64,000 nucleotides of DNA, from the NCBI RefSeq assembly GCF_043290135.1, contig NC_134702.1:88808817-88872816 (forward strand), read 5' to 3'. The notes under the pieces are model-generated. The model had not been told where the DNA came from. It saw nothing but the letters and a program-made list of their open reading frames with translations, and did no database searches. This document shows, in pieces, positions 10,848 to 22,929 of the stretch. The position numbers and the translations under genes are program-made. Origin of the DNA: Rhipicephalus microplus. Lineage: Eukaryota; Arthropoda; Arachnida; Ixodida; Ixodidae. Every line of letters begins with the position of its first letter. The first letter of the stretch is position 1.

Positions 10848-13463
10848 ACAGGCCCAAACGCATGAGGCGGGATGTCTCGTGACTTTGATATACATGTACA
10901 CTCTCTGCCCAAACTACCGGTGATTGTCACGTCACAGAGACCCTGAGTGTAGGAGGGAGGAGGTTCAGACCTCAGCGTGCTCCACCCTCCTCTCCCCGGT
11001 CGGGTCGGTGTGACCACATACCACAAATATTTTCTGGCTAGGTCACTCGTTTATTAAAGGTTTGCCAACTTTTTTTAAGCTCCAAAAAAGTCTCCATGAG
11101 CCCTAGCAGTTCATGATGCCCTTGTAGTCGCATTGTAACATTTTCCTCATCGTTGGGTTGTTTTGCAGTATTCGACCATGCAAGTCTTGCAGTCTCTCGA
11201 GTAGCGCTGCGTACTGCTGAGATTCCTCCACGCTTGCGTCTTCGCCAAGTAGGGAGAAGGCAACACTTTCGTAATTGTCATATCGTTCTACGAAGTGCAT
11301 AATCACAGCCATCTGCAGGTCCTGCGGGTACAACAAGTTGCCAAGGAGGCAAGCCTCGAGTGCGTCGCAAATCGCAACCCTGAGGGTCTGGAAGTGCAGT
11401 TTGGCGTTGTAACTGGTCGTCTTTTCAAGCCAAGTTCCAAACTCGCGTCCCAGTGCAGGTTTGTTGGACAACGGCTGCTCGATGAGCAACGTCTGGATCG
11501 AAACCACCACCGTCTTCAGGGTCATCTCCGGGTTCCACGAGGGTCCGTGAAACGTGCCCGGAAGGCTGAGCGAGAAGAGCCCACTGCTGTACAGGTTCGG
11601 ATTGAAGCGCACCCTTCCGCCGTCTGTCGTCATGAAGCGTACCTGCGGTGGACAGGCTGGGTTGTCGAGGGGGAACTTGAGCACGAAATGGAACAAGCCT
11701 CCCTGGCACGGCGTGTTGTCGGGTCCCACGATGACGGCGTGGACGTAGGTGACGTTGCCTTTTTCGGGCTCGACGAAGATTCCTGGCACAGGGTTGTCAA
11801 TGATGTTCTTGGGGTCATGGTTGAGTCTCAGCAGACACTGCCGCGACGGCTGCTTGGGCTGGGTCAATGCGGTCTCCAAATTGCACGTAGCTGCACTTCG
11901 CCGAGGTTCGTCCATGGCGAAATAAGTGGCGGTGGCGGCTATGAGCGGGGGTCTCTGCATTCTGGTGGCCGTTTGCGCAGATGATGATACTATACAATCG
12001 CTCCCCCCCACTATAAGGGATTGACCAAGAAAATAGTTATGCATAATTAAAGTGATCACATACTATTTGTATGACTAATTATACACAATACTTAGAATAA
12101 ATACTGATGCTAATCGAGATGAAAAGCACCCTGATTTATTTAAATATTTCTGTACCGCAAAATGGAGATTTACAAGGACCTAATGCTCCTAAGGATTGAA
12201 TATTTGAAATTTTACTTCTAGTATATTGCAATTGAACACCGTTTGGAAAATCTTCTCATCAAAAAATTGAATGGTTGCATGATAATAAATTGTGCTGGAT
12301 TCCTTTCCCATCGTAGTAAAACAAGCAACGTGGGAACGGAGCCAGACCACCTGTGGGCAAATAATACTTTCATTTTCGAATGCGACAGTGAGTACTTGTA
12401 AAAATAACTGCCTTTTGTCGTGTTGAACAGAGACTCCTACGCCAAGGAAACATGGGGTGTTGATACTCGTTTATATGAGCGATTGATGTTTTTTGAGTTT
12501 CTTGCATTTTGGCATGCCTTCTAAATCTGTCGCGTTTTATGAGAGTTGTCGGTATAATTGAGAATTTCGGAACATAGAGAGTAGCTTTCGCCAGAGCGTG
12601 CGCGATTTCGTTCGATTTTATCCCTGTGTGGCCTGGTACCCAGAATAATCTGGTTACAGTTACGTGGATAGGGACCAGAAAATGAAAACATACTTGATAA
12701 TTGAGAGTCGCCTTTTTGGGGGCTATGCTGAGCACAAAAATAATGAATCTGTAACTATGTATGGGCATATTTGATGTCGATAGGGAGCTTTCTTATTTCT
12801 ATTACAACCGCCAGATTTTCCGCCAAAAATGTCGATAAGAAACTGGGAAGTGCTGTAATGAAAATGACTAATTGAGGGTCTCAAAGATTATACCAATGCT
12901 GGATTTTCCCTCAAATGTGAGACACCTGGTAATGTTTGTTCCAATTATCCCCTATAAATGACTGTGTAAAAGCCCATTTTATCCCTGGTAATCAAGGAAC
13001 GAAGGAAAATAACTTCATTTTTATTTTGTAGAACGCGACAGGGTCCCGCATCTGGCTGAGCCCCACGTAGACACCGGTAAGGAAATCGAGTGATTGGGAT
13101 ATATATAGTCAAAATGACACAGAGGTACTGTCTTTTATGACCAAAGAAAGGGACTTCATTCACTTTAACATCGACTGGTTCAACAAGTGTTTTTAGATAG
13201 TTCCGCTGAGTTGTATGAAACCGAGGCGAATAAGAAAAAATAAGCCTCGCTGATACATAAAAATTGTTTTTAAATTATCGTATATTGATAATTTTTAGGA
13301 ATTTTTGTACTGTTAGTATCCTGAACCAGCCCAGAGAGGGCGGCTGGGGTTCTAAATAGAGGACATTATTGCCTAAATGAATATAGGTAATCCAAGCCTC
13401 AGGGCCTCTCTTTCTAAAAGTATACAAGAGACGCAGTTTATAAGACGTTTGTTCAGTATATAA
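10848..13463 (-). repeat. Right arm of the inverted duplication
   Basis: Reverse-complement homologue of 1-2695, carrying the intact-frame UBE2Z-like gene and a LINE tail. Its inner end, near the GTGACAATCACCGGTAGTTT region at 10910-10930, pairs with 2605-2630 of the left arm. The homology is cut off only because the left arm reaches the window edge. Confidence 0.8.
11103..11915 (-). CDS. UBE2Z-like E2 protein with Ser in place of the catalytic Cys, copy 2
   Basis: A single-exon frame of 270 codons. I chose the ATG at 11915 because of its strong context (TTCGCCATGG) and because the homology starts just downstream. An in-frame ATG at 11960 could add 15 residues. Order of parts: short N-terminus, UBC fold about residues 31-150 with PGIFVEPEKGNVTYVHAVI, FPLDNPACPPQVRFMTT, FNPN (the HPN-like triplet of UBE2Z) and GTFHGPSWNPEMT, then a helical C-terminal half ending GIMNC. 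E2 Z proteins accept ubiquitin from UBA6 on a Cys in a G-x-V-C-L-S context. Here that residue is Ser115 (TCG, 11571-11573), so thioester chemistry should fail. It could be a non-catalytic E2 variant, an oxyester-forming E2, or a decaying retrocopy. AATAAA lies downstream at 11050-11055. About 77% amino-acid identity to copy 1 by eye, without indels. Confidence 0.75.
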   Translation of the reverse strand: MDEPRRSAATCNLETALTQPKQPSRQCLLRLNHDPKNIIDNPVPGIFVEPEKGNVTYVHAVIVGPDNTPCQGGLFHFVLKFPLDNPACPPQVRFMTTDGGRVRFNPNLYSSGLFSLSLPGTFHGPSWNPEMTLKTVVVSIQTLLIEQPLSNKPALGREFGTWLEKTTSYNAKLHFQTLRVAICDALEACLLGNLLYPQDLQMAVIMHFVERYDNYESVAFSLLGEDASVEESQQYAALLERLQDLHGRILQNNPTMRKMLQCDYKGIMNC

Positions 13464-13696
13464 ACACATGCGAATCCTAATACTGGGCGTAAATACGTTT
13501 TGTAAAGCAAAGTTAGTGTACCTATCTTGCATCCCCGATCGACCTTTACATAGCCTTTCGTAGGGCTCTAAGCACACGTACTTGTACGTATGTATGTATG
13601 TATGTATGTATGTATGTATGTATGTATGTATGTATGAATGTATGTATGTATGTATGTATGTATGTATGTATGTATGTATGTATGTATGTATGTATG

Positions 13697-13727
<31 letters not shown>

Positions 13728-14600
13728 GTATGTATGTATGTATGTATGTATGTATGTATGTATGTATGTATGTATGTATGTATGTATGTATGTATGTATG
13801 TATGTATGTATGTATGTATGTATGTATGTATGCATGTATGTATGTATGTATGTATGTATGTATGTATGTATGTGGGTATGTATGTATGTATGTATTTATG
13901 TATGTATGTATGTATGTGGGTATGTATGTATGTATGTAAGTATGTATGTATGTATGTATGTATGTATGTATGTATGTATGTATGTATGTATGTATGTGAG
14001 TTATGAATGTATCGTTGTGTATTCAACGTGGGCATGTCAAGGGAGATAGTTATTTTAAATTATTCTCAAATATTCTACCAAGTCGAAACGTGGCGTGTTC
14101 TGCAGGTTGCAAGTTATTTAGGTAGTACCTGGTTTACCCAAAGGAAACACCATAACTGCGTTTCTTTTAAACATTACGGTGTCAATAGATATCCTGTAAC
14201 CAATTTTCAACGACGCAAATATACACTTCTGAGCGAATATGCTATTGAATGTGTATCCGTGTCTGAATCAAGAATGATTTATAATCTGCATATACATATG
14301 CGTATACATCATCATGAGTAGGAATAGTGCTTAGAAATATATTAAAAAGGAGAGGCGACGTGACTGCTCGCTGAGGAACTCCTCGAAACTAGAAGTGTAC
14401 ATTTAAAAATTACCTTTGAGTGAAAAAATTCCTTCAATTCGAAAACTCGCTAAACCATCTCACTATAGAATTAGGGATTTCAGGAAGTTTTAATTAATAC
14501 AATAATATTTTATGTTATACATTACTTTAAGCTTTTGATATATCCAAAGTTACCAGGGCTGCTGTTTGTCAATGACAGTGCGCCAATTAGATTCGGCTCC
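12150..14600 (-). pseudogene. Dead RNase H-bearing LINE interrupted by a microsatellite
   Basis: Read on the minus strand from 14600: an RT finger/palm region with DISKAFDSVMYNILL (about 14555-14515), then RGVPQRAVTSPLLFNIFLS (about 14390-14333) and a palm motif YADY for YADD (about 14290). A (TATG)n block of about 410 bp follows, then the connection region (13275-13560). RNase H is at 12600-12700 (VTRLFWVPGHTGIKSNEIAH), ending near 12370-12150. RT motif B has Arg where Gly is expected, and several stops occur. The 3' half duplicates the LINE at the window's left edge. Confidence 0.75.
13588..13997. repeat. (TATG)n microsatellite, about 410 bp
   Basis: About 100 units with isolated variants (GAATG at 13636, GTAAG at 13726 and 13937, TGCATG at 13833) and two GTGGG interruptions 44 bp apart. 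It lies inside the LINE reading frame. Because the unit has no stop codon it produces spurious long ORFs on both strands. Confidence 0.97.
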
Positions 14601-14699
14601 GTGGGCATGCCAGATAAAACATAGAGTTCTAGAACCGACTTTGAAAAGACTGAGAACTTCTCAATTCTTCACCAACCTAATAAAACGATCACAAAAGAT

Positions 14700-15720
14700 T
14701 TTTAGGGGCGAAGCTCCTGTTTAGAAAAAGTTTATTCTTTCATAGGACGAAACAAACCTAAGAGACAAGCGTCTGTATAACAGGTACAATAACAAACAAA
14801 AGACAAAGCACAACATACACTACACATTTAAACTTAAGTGTCCAAGTCCGTAGCATGTCCATAGTCCGTTGTACTAATAACTGTACATATACTACGTAAA
14901 TGTACTAATCACAATATGGACAATGTACATGATGATATATGTACAGAATTTACAAGACTTGGTGATGGCGTGGCTTGTGCGTCCCTCGTAAAACGTAACC
15001 ACTAGTGTCACATACCGAAATAGCGGTCCTTACGATTTTGACCTCCAAGGTGGTTCCGGTGAGAGATTTCTTCTGGGCGTTGTTGAACGATAAAAGATAG
15101 TGCTCGATGAACCTGTTAATGGCTGCTAAGGGGGAATGAGAGACAGGAGCATTCAGCCTTTAGGTAACGCGCACGCTGCGATCCCCATTAGCAGCTATTG
15201 GCATGTACATTGAGCACGATCTGACTAGAAAGGGTTGCTACGTTATACTCGCTGGGAGTAACCTCCTTGGTTTTAAAAAGTTTTATCGAGCGTTGGGCCG
15301 CATAGCCATGAATACAGTGAACTAGTATATACCATGAACTCGAGGTGGTTAAAGGTGGGAAGTAAACCCGAAGCGCAAGCCGTAAGAAAGTGTGCATGTG
15401 CCACCTCCCGTTTAGTCCTTGAAATGTCCACTGGATGGCGGTGCTTCTATATGGAGAATATATGATGAAAAGATGCGAGATGGTGGTACTTAGAGTGCTG
15501 AATAGATGAACGAACGGACGCACAGACAGATGCATGGATGGACGCATGAAAGGACGCAGGCGCGGATGCATGGACGAACGCAGGGACGCACGCACGAACA
15601 GACGCACGCACAGACGGGTGGATGAACCCATGGACGGTTACACAGACGTACGCAGGAACGGACGGAAGCAAGAACGAATGGACGGACGAATGCTTCGCCT
15701 TACTCCCCATCATTCACTCC
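14700..15720. repeat. Interspersed element with GGCGAAGC termini and internal minisatellite
   Basis: The left end carries TTTTTAGGGGCGAAGCTCC (14698-14718). The right end, in reverse complement, carries GGAGTGAATGATG followed by AAGGCGAAGCATT (15720-15687). The right-hand terminus matches 44111-44145, including the outer GGAGTGAATGATG. The inner part ends in degenerate GGACGNACGCA-type minisatellite at about 15505-15690. The short inverted GGCGAAGC ends suggest a non-autonomous DNA element, but no transposase or clear target duplication is seen. Confidence 0.45.
15505..15690. repeat. Degenerate ACGGACGC-type minisatellite
   Basis: Repeated GGACG/GCACG/GATGG words with period near 4-8 bp, giving Arg/Gly-rich or Ser/Val-rich spurious frames on both strands. 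Confidence 0.7.
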
Positions 15721-15724
15721 TTGA

Positions 15725-16855
15725 ATATTCTGCCATTTTTCATCTTGATTTAACCGCATTAGAAGTTTACGCGTTTGGTCATATATTTGGGATGACTGAC
15801 ACTTCGGCGTGTTAGTAAAATTTCATGATGAAACAGACGCAAAAATATACACACAGTTAAAGAGGACAGAGACGAGCGCTTACTACGCACCAAAAATTTA
15901 ATTTGAAAGCAAATATTATTATGAGCATAACACGCATGTACGTGATTCCGGGCCTCCCACCGTCATCATCAACAACGTGTAATATCAAACAACCACTTTC
16001 ATAATCGATGGCACACAACCGGAAACAAACACGTGTAAATACTTGTTACGGCTTTTACTTCCTCTAAATGATCAAGTATTGTCATCTTTCTAACAGACCG
16101 GCGCAACGGAAAGGTCGCACCAGACATTGGTCTGAAGACCCCACTAAAATAATAAATCCATAGTAGGGACGGGCGGTGTGTACAAAGGGCACGGACGTAA
16201 TCAATGCGAGCCTGTGACTCGTGCTTACAGGCAATTCCTCGTTCAAGGCGAAAAATCGCAAGCCCCTATCCCAATCACAAAAGAAGTTCCACAGGTTACT
16301 CTGTCTTTTCAAAGAGAGATAAAGACACGCTGCTCTCTTCAGTGTAGCGTGCGTGAGGCCCCGGACGTTTAAGGGCATTACAGATCTGTTATTGCTCTGT
16401 TTATTGCGGCTAGGAGTCACTCGTCTCTGTAAGAAAGCTGTAATGTGCTGGGAACCCTGCACCTATTTAAGAAATTCGGAATGAGGTACATGCGTGTTAT
16501 GCAAAAATCAGTGTTCGCTTCGAAATAAAATTTTCCGTTGCTAGTAGGAGCTCGTCTGTGTCCTGTCCTACTGTGTGCATTTTTAGCGCTTTTTTCATCA
16601 TAAGTCTTATATTGTGCAAGGTTTATCCCGCACAATTGTTTATAGGAACTGGAGCTATTTTGGCAATTTTCCGATATGATATATCCCCGAGCACTTGATA
16701 TAATGGCTGCCTATACCTAGCAAAATATCAGCGGCTCCAAGAAAAAAAAAGAAATTGGGAGATCCCACTTACTTGGGAATCAACGTTATGCGAAGCATGC
16801 GGAGGGAAGGTGACCTAAATGCAGTTTTGTTTCATTGAGCGATGCGTCATAAAAT
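15725..16855. other. No recognisable gene
   Basis: At 15822-15880 a segment (TTCATGATGAAACAGACGC, then GAGGACAGAGACGAGCGCT) looks like the end of a tick interspersed repeat. The rest has only short frames without motifs. Confidence 0.45.
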
Positions 16856-16899
16856 GGCGCTAAGTATATTTACAACTGTTGCACGCACAGACATATGTT

Positions 16900-17540
16900 G
16901 AAGAGTTGCAGATGTTCATGGAACCTGTAGTTTGAACTTGCGGAACGATGCCAACTGGAACATGCGTATTAGCAACACCGGAAGCTGATATGAAGAGCTG
17001 AAGCTCGCGAAAATGCTGGCCTTGGAAACTGCTATATAAATCAACTTCAGCGCAAGGCACCTAACCACAATTGACCTTAACTCGACGTGACGGCTGTATC
17101 AGAGGAGTGCATATGTATTTGTTATAAAATTAGGTAGGCAGCACTGCAACCACTTTTGACGTTTCGCGAAGATTAGCGTTGATTTGAAAAACGTTCAGAG
17201 GCCTGGCGTAGCTCTTTGAGAGAATGCTTAACTGCCACGCAGAATGCTCAGGTTGGATTCCTGCTGGGACCCTCAAATTTATTATTTTCATTCATCGGGA
17301 GGTCAAAGCTGTCTATTTCAGGTTTTTCTCAACACTGACATTTATTTTTTGCTACGTTTGGTCGACGCTATTGATGTCGGGTATTTCTTAACGCTTCCAC
17401 ATTATAATTGCCCATGTGTGTTCTCATTGTTCCTGGGTAGATATGTGAAGTGTCAATCACCTGTGGCACATACGCGCATACCAGCGGCACATACCCGCCC
17501 ATGGGTATCTGTCGCTGTCTGACAGGAAGTGTTTGATGAC
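16900..17540 (+). repeat. Diverged segment duplicated at 32.2-32.7 kb
   Basis: Collinear similarity with about 32235-32665: the AAGGCACCTAACCAC/ATGGCACATAACTA region, CTGCCACGCAGAATG versus TTGCCACGCAGAATG, and TTCCTGGGTAGATA versus TTCCTGTGTAGATA about 200 bp on. No coding capacity is recognised in either copy. Confidence 0.55.
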
Positions 17541-17676
17541 GTACGCGACTGGATTGTGAGATTATTCATGTCTTGACCAGCACGTTTTGTTCGTGAAGCC
17601 ATCTTACCCTCTAATGGTAATTTTTATTCACGCCAAGTTAAGGGGGTGACCAGGAGAGCACCCAAACGTAAGCAGT

Positions 17677-18114
<438 letters not shown>

Positions 18115-18119
18115 CGATA

Positions 18120-19645
18120 AATGTTGCCGATGTTTGCAAATAAATGCTTCGCATTTTAAATTTTATAAATTTGTGTTGCTCTACCGTCACCAAGTGGAGC
18201 GTAATTTGCAAGTCGATGCTCGCATAACGTTGGCATGTTCAATTATCGATACCTCAACTGCATTCATCACACGGTATTTCAGAATACGAGACAAGGAAAT
18301 TTGCTTTTGCACCATTCGCTATAATTTTTAACATTTGTTTTATTTCTTCGTCGTCCAGAAGTCCACGTATCACGCCCATTATAAATCTTAGAGCCCTGTC
18401 AAGACGGCTAGTACACTGAATATCGTAAGGAAATTATTTTATAATTTTTTACCGGCAAACAACCCATAAGGACTTGCTATGCGGTTACATTTGCAAAGCC
18501 TTGATTTATAACTTGGAAAATAATTTTCGCTTTAGGACATATTTTACCCGAAATGAAAGTGACTAGACCTCGGCCTTCAGTAGGACAGTCTAATCGAAAA
18601 CACCCGTAAGATAATAAATGAAAACACTGAAGTACTTTCAATGATCCTCTGGTAAAAAAAAAGTTCTGAAGTCAAAATAGACTCTCTAGTATAGAATAGA
18701 TTTTGACTGACCTTTCTTTGATTTAGGATAGAAGTGAGGAAAACAGGACGAGTCTACGCTGACAGACGTCATTGCTCTCTTTCAAGCCTTAGTATTATGT
18801 TCTGAATCTGTCATTTCCATATAGGGATGCACTGGTTTTGAAAAACAAGGAGTATAGATAAGCTCGTTTGATGCAAAATCACACTCAGAGGAAGGCTTCC
18901 ATTTGATTTCGTCACTTGCACGCCGTATAGGTTTTGTTTTTACGCAAGTGGCAAGGATTCAACAGCGGATCGGATGGCGCGTATAATATTTTCCAAAATT
19001 GCCTGTGAAATACTGTCTCCCAGGTTCCCCAACAGCTGGTTCATTGCCTTGGTTTCTCAATGCCTTCTGCCCAGCCGCTTCAATATTTGCTCTGAAATAT
19101 TGTTTTGCCTGATAAAATAGCCAGATTTCATTGATTCGCGGCAAGCACCAGCGGCCACTTTTCAGACATTGCAAACTGGCTACGGAGTACTCCCAGCAAG
19201 GACTTAAATCGCCTGATTGACTCGACTGCCTAAATCTCACTGGATAAGGAGTTATTTATATTTTAATGTATAATTACTGCCGTAAATATTGTTTGTCCGC
19301 ATCAGTAGATACCTTCCACCACACCAAAGGGAACGCCGCCGGTAGCTCGCAGGTAACTTCTTTCTGTATTTTTTTCACTATTTCTTGAAACACCCTGTAT
19401 ATGTGCACAAAAGCGCATGACAAATCACAAATCAAGCAAAGTCAAAACACATTAAAAAGGTGTTTGTCTAAAACCCGGAATATGCAGATTCAAGGTTAAA
19501 AACCTGCTTATGTGTAAACAGGTATACACCGACCTATTTATCTTATCGCTTTTCATGGGCTTGTGTACTAGCAAATATCCACAAGGTCCTTCTATCAACC
19601 ACAGGTTCCCAGAAGCCACAGGCTCCCAGAAGATTGGGTTTCGTT
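18120..19645. other. No recognisable gene
   Basis: The minus-strand frame at 18959-19240 (93 codons) is one of the longer frames but has no motif I can name. Near 19383-19400 the words GAAACACCCTGTATATGTG resemble the end of a DNA transposon family common in arthropods. No partner end was found. Confidence 0.4.
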
Positions 19646-19649
19646 TGTT

Positions 19650-19884
19650 GAAGAAAAGAAGAGAAAATTGAATAATATGTGAGGTTAAACATCTCAAAAC
19701 CACCATTAATTATGACAGACGCCGTGGTGAAGGGCTCCAAAAATTTAGACCACCTGGGGTTTTTTAACATGCAGCCAAATCTCAGCATACGGGGCTACAA
19801 AAATTTCGACTCCGTCGGAAATGCAGCCGCAGCAGCCGGGATTCGAACCCCCGACCTTCGGGTCGGGGGTTAGAAGAAAAGAAG
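19650..19884 (-). mobile_element. tRNA-derived SINE with perfect 12-bp target duplication
   Basis: Minus-strand copy of the Ruka-type SINE. The B-box region GGTTCGAATCC is intact, but the element is truncated 5' of it, so the A box is missing. The body contains the usual mid-section and ends at GTTTAACCTC, then an A-rich tail. Flanking direct repeats GAAGAAAAGAAG lie at 19650-19661 and 19873-19884. At its 5' end an 11-bp perfect stem with TTCG loop (about 19848-19873) covers the truncation point. Confidence 0.9.
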
Positions 19885-20109
19885 TACCATATAACTTGTC
19901 AAAGGAGTACCTGGCCAATAGCACTTTAACTTGGTCGAGTTGGTACATAATTGGATAGGCTTCAGCGTGATTTAGACGAATACCATAGGAGACACCAGAA
20001 CACAAACGAGTGGAGATGTGCCCCCCCTCCCCCAGTATCTGGCCTCGCGGCTGGTACCAAGGGAAAAATTTCCGACGTGAGATGCAGCAACACGGATGTT
20101 CGAAATAGC

Positions 20110-22920
20110 CCGCACAGAGTGAAAGAAAGACCTATAGAAACATGGGCACATATATTAAAAACGAAGACAGAAAACAAGATAAATAGATACAATACAAGGC
20201 AAAAAATATATGAAAAAAACAAACAAACAGACTAATCAAAAAGTCAGATAGGTAGAGAAAGAGGCACAAGGAAAGTGGAAGCAGGCTTTATAGAGAAACG
20301 ATAGAAAAAGTTCAAAATAATAGGTATAGCAAGAATGACAGAAATAGACAGAAATGGAGACAAGGAACAAACAGAGAAAACACAGTGTGAGAAAGAAAAA
20401 TAAAGAGGATCAAGGAAGGCCGCCCAGCTTCGCAGGTGGTACGTTGAATCTTCCCGCTAATAATTCAAGATGCGCTCATGTTTATTGGTACAGCACTCGC
20501 CCGGAAATTCCGGGATTTGTGAAATTCACCCACACAGCCACGCCTCTGCTTGCGAATACAGCGGAAACAAGTTCTTCTGTTTTGAATTGCAGCGAAATTA
20601 ATTTTCATGCTTTAAAAACTTACGCGTCCTGTATGCAAGCTTAACAAAACAAAGTGAAATTATGCAGTAATAATGCATTTTACAGGCGTATACATTGCGA
20701 ACAGGCGTCGGAGCATGCGAATAAAAATAACGACTTCATGGTTTAAAGCCAGTCGCCCACAAAGGCACACACTTCTCTGCGTCCATGACATTATGGCCAC
20801 GCAGGGGGGGCAGAGGAAGTTCGAGTATACTTCAGTGCTTGCAGTACGCACTAGGGAAAGATATCGCTCGTTTTTATCTAATGCATGCATACATATAGCT
20901 TGAGTTCTTGCTGCAGGCCTGGAATGCTCACGCCTTACTCTAGCCACTGTGAGGCCTGCACTGCACGTGTACACCAGGTGCCTTCATTGGCCTTCCTCAT
21001 TTTTTTTCTAGTTGCTACGTAGGTCTCGGCAAACGCTCGTGTCACATGTGCGTAGTGACTCGTTCTGCAGGGCATCCCACGTTATTTAAATAATTATATG
21101 CATTAGATCAAGCACCACAATTTCCTAAGTCATCGGTAATCTTTCTATTATTTCTCCATTATTCTAAATCTGAACAATAAATTTTAAAGTAGCCACTCAA
21201 TTCTTGACCAATCCCCCAAAATGGGCATGCGCCACGGACAATAGATGAACAAGAACAAGGTCAAGGTCGCTCGTTATCATGATGAAGCCTACCGCAGCAA
21301 GTATTCTGCTTGAATTGCTCAGAGTATGTTCAACGCGAGTTTCCCCAACTGACCACACACACGACCGGGCCTTTTCGGCTCTCCTGTTTGGCGTAAATCG
21401 TCGTGAAAACAGAAGACTACGCACGTCTTCATCTCGGGACAACGTCCAGCAACACCGCGCTGGCATCACCCAACAAGACTGCAGCATCGCCCCTCGAAAT
21501 GTAGAGCACAGGGGGACGGCGAAGACCTGCTGTTTGTGTTTGAGAAGCGCCGTTTCGGACTTGCGGGCTCCCTGCAAAACGCATGCGACATCGCCATGCA
21601 CGGCCGTGAGCTCATTCACAAAGTGCCTCTGTTCCGCACGTGCGCTTTCTTTGAAAAACGTTTTCTGGTCGGGTCCTGCTGTCACCTTCGGCCGTTGTGC
21701 AAGCGCTATGGTGGGGGTGTCGGCGAGGCAAGAGTTATGCGCTCCTTCAAGGCCGGTACATGCGTTCAGCTTGAAGTCCTACGTCACGCATTGACGGCAA
21801 CTCAGAGGGGACTTCAACGGGCAGCCTCGTGGTTTGATGCGCGGTTTCTTGCCGGTCGACATGATGACGCACTGCTCCGCCAGCACCATGTACGGCTGGT
21901 TTGGTACTGCAACGCGAGTCGAGTATCACCTTTCCTGTTCCTTAATTGAAGTGGTCTGCGAGATCCTGAACGGCCATCTTGAAAAATCATAGGGTTCAAG
22001 GTCACCGTGAGTGACTTTTCGCTTCCTGATGGCTTCCTGCAGGATAAGAATGCACCTTTCCAGGATGTGCATTGCCAATGAGTGCAGCAGCTGCTCTGGA
22101 ATTGTACGGCACAAATTCATTGTCAGCTCGGATATATTTACTGTTATCTACGTATGACCGACATGAGTGTGCGTTGTGATCCGCCATACAGTAGCAAGTA
22201 CTGCTTCGGAGAATTGGTGTACATTTTGGTCTCAGTGGATTTATAAATAACAATAATATTGCAGTCTCGCCTGATCACTTGTGATGTTAAGCCTCGTTAG
22301 AGTGTATATTGGTTACTGAAAAGGCTGAAAAACTCTTATTTGTGTGAAGCATATTTTATCTCGCACGCTGCATTCATATCTGGCAGCAGGACTAACACCA
22401 GGATTTTCATAATGTTGCTAAGAATATCGACAATGGGAGTAATCAGATCTACGTAGGCAAAAACGGTCACGATATAAAAAGGTGACTTCTATGTATAGTG
22501 TACCTAAAAAAGCAGTGTTTGGCAGGAGAGCCATTGTTACTGTTTATGTGACTACAGCGCGTCAGGGTAACAGTGACATCACTTATCAAATATCCATACA
22601 ATATTAAATTCTTAGGCATTTTTATATAGTCATTCTGTTTAGAAAGACTAACTTGCAAGGTGTGCGCAGTGTCTCTTAGGACAGCTATGAAGCCAATGTG
22701 GGGAATGCATGTGTCTAGTGGATAAGTACACTTTTTTTAGAATCCTTGGCCTGACGCCAGCATCACAAATGTGGTGATAGAGCCGTCGTCGCCTTCTTAG
22801 AAGCCACAGGACTGAATATACGTCTGTAGAGTCACCACAGCCTAACAAGACCATCTTCTCATCCTCATACCTTACTATCGCCATTCATCACTTTTTCACC
22901 ACCAGTCACCCTCCCTGTGT
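20110..22920 (+). repeat. Repeat block B (family A/B/C)
   Basis: Collinear with block C (24970-27600) from a purine-rich leader and AGAGGATCAAGGAAGGCCGC (20404 and 25252) through the unidentified frame to the downstream AT-rich part. It shares the segment after 21090 with block A. Relative to C it has an extra segment of about 185 bp at about 21088-21270, which block A also carries at about 4590-4768. Confidence 0.7.
21279..21947 (+). pseudogene. Unidentified ORF of repeat block B, frameshifted
   Basis: The conserved ATG at 21279 opens a frame related to those in A and C. A 1-bp deletion near 21490 shifts it relative to C. The homologous frame resumes (VFEKRRFGLAGSLQNA, from 21527) and is open to TGA at 21947, about 70 codons beyond the stop seen in A and C. 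This suggests an ancestral protein of more than 220 residues. Function unknown. Confidence 0.25.
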
Positions 22921-22929
22921 AGAGAAGCA

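Noticed and set aside
11295..11984. 229-codon plus-strand ORF opposite the E2 gene
   Set aside because: Shadow of the conserved E2 frame. The minus strand carries the recognisable domain.
13568..14049. Long Tyr/Ile/His- or Tyr/Val/Cys/Met-repeat ORFs on both strands
   Set aside because: Pure translations of the (TATG)n microsatellite, which has no stop in several frames.
15188..15631. 147-codon minus ORF
   Set aside because: Half of it is minisatellite and the rest lies in a probable interspersed element.
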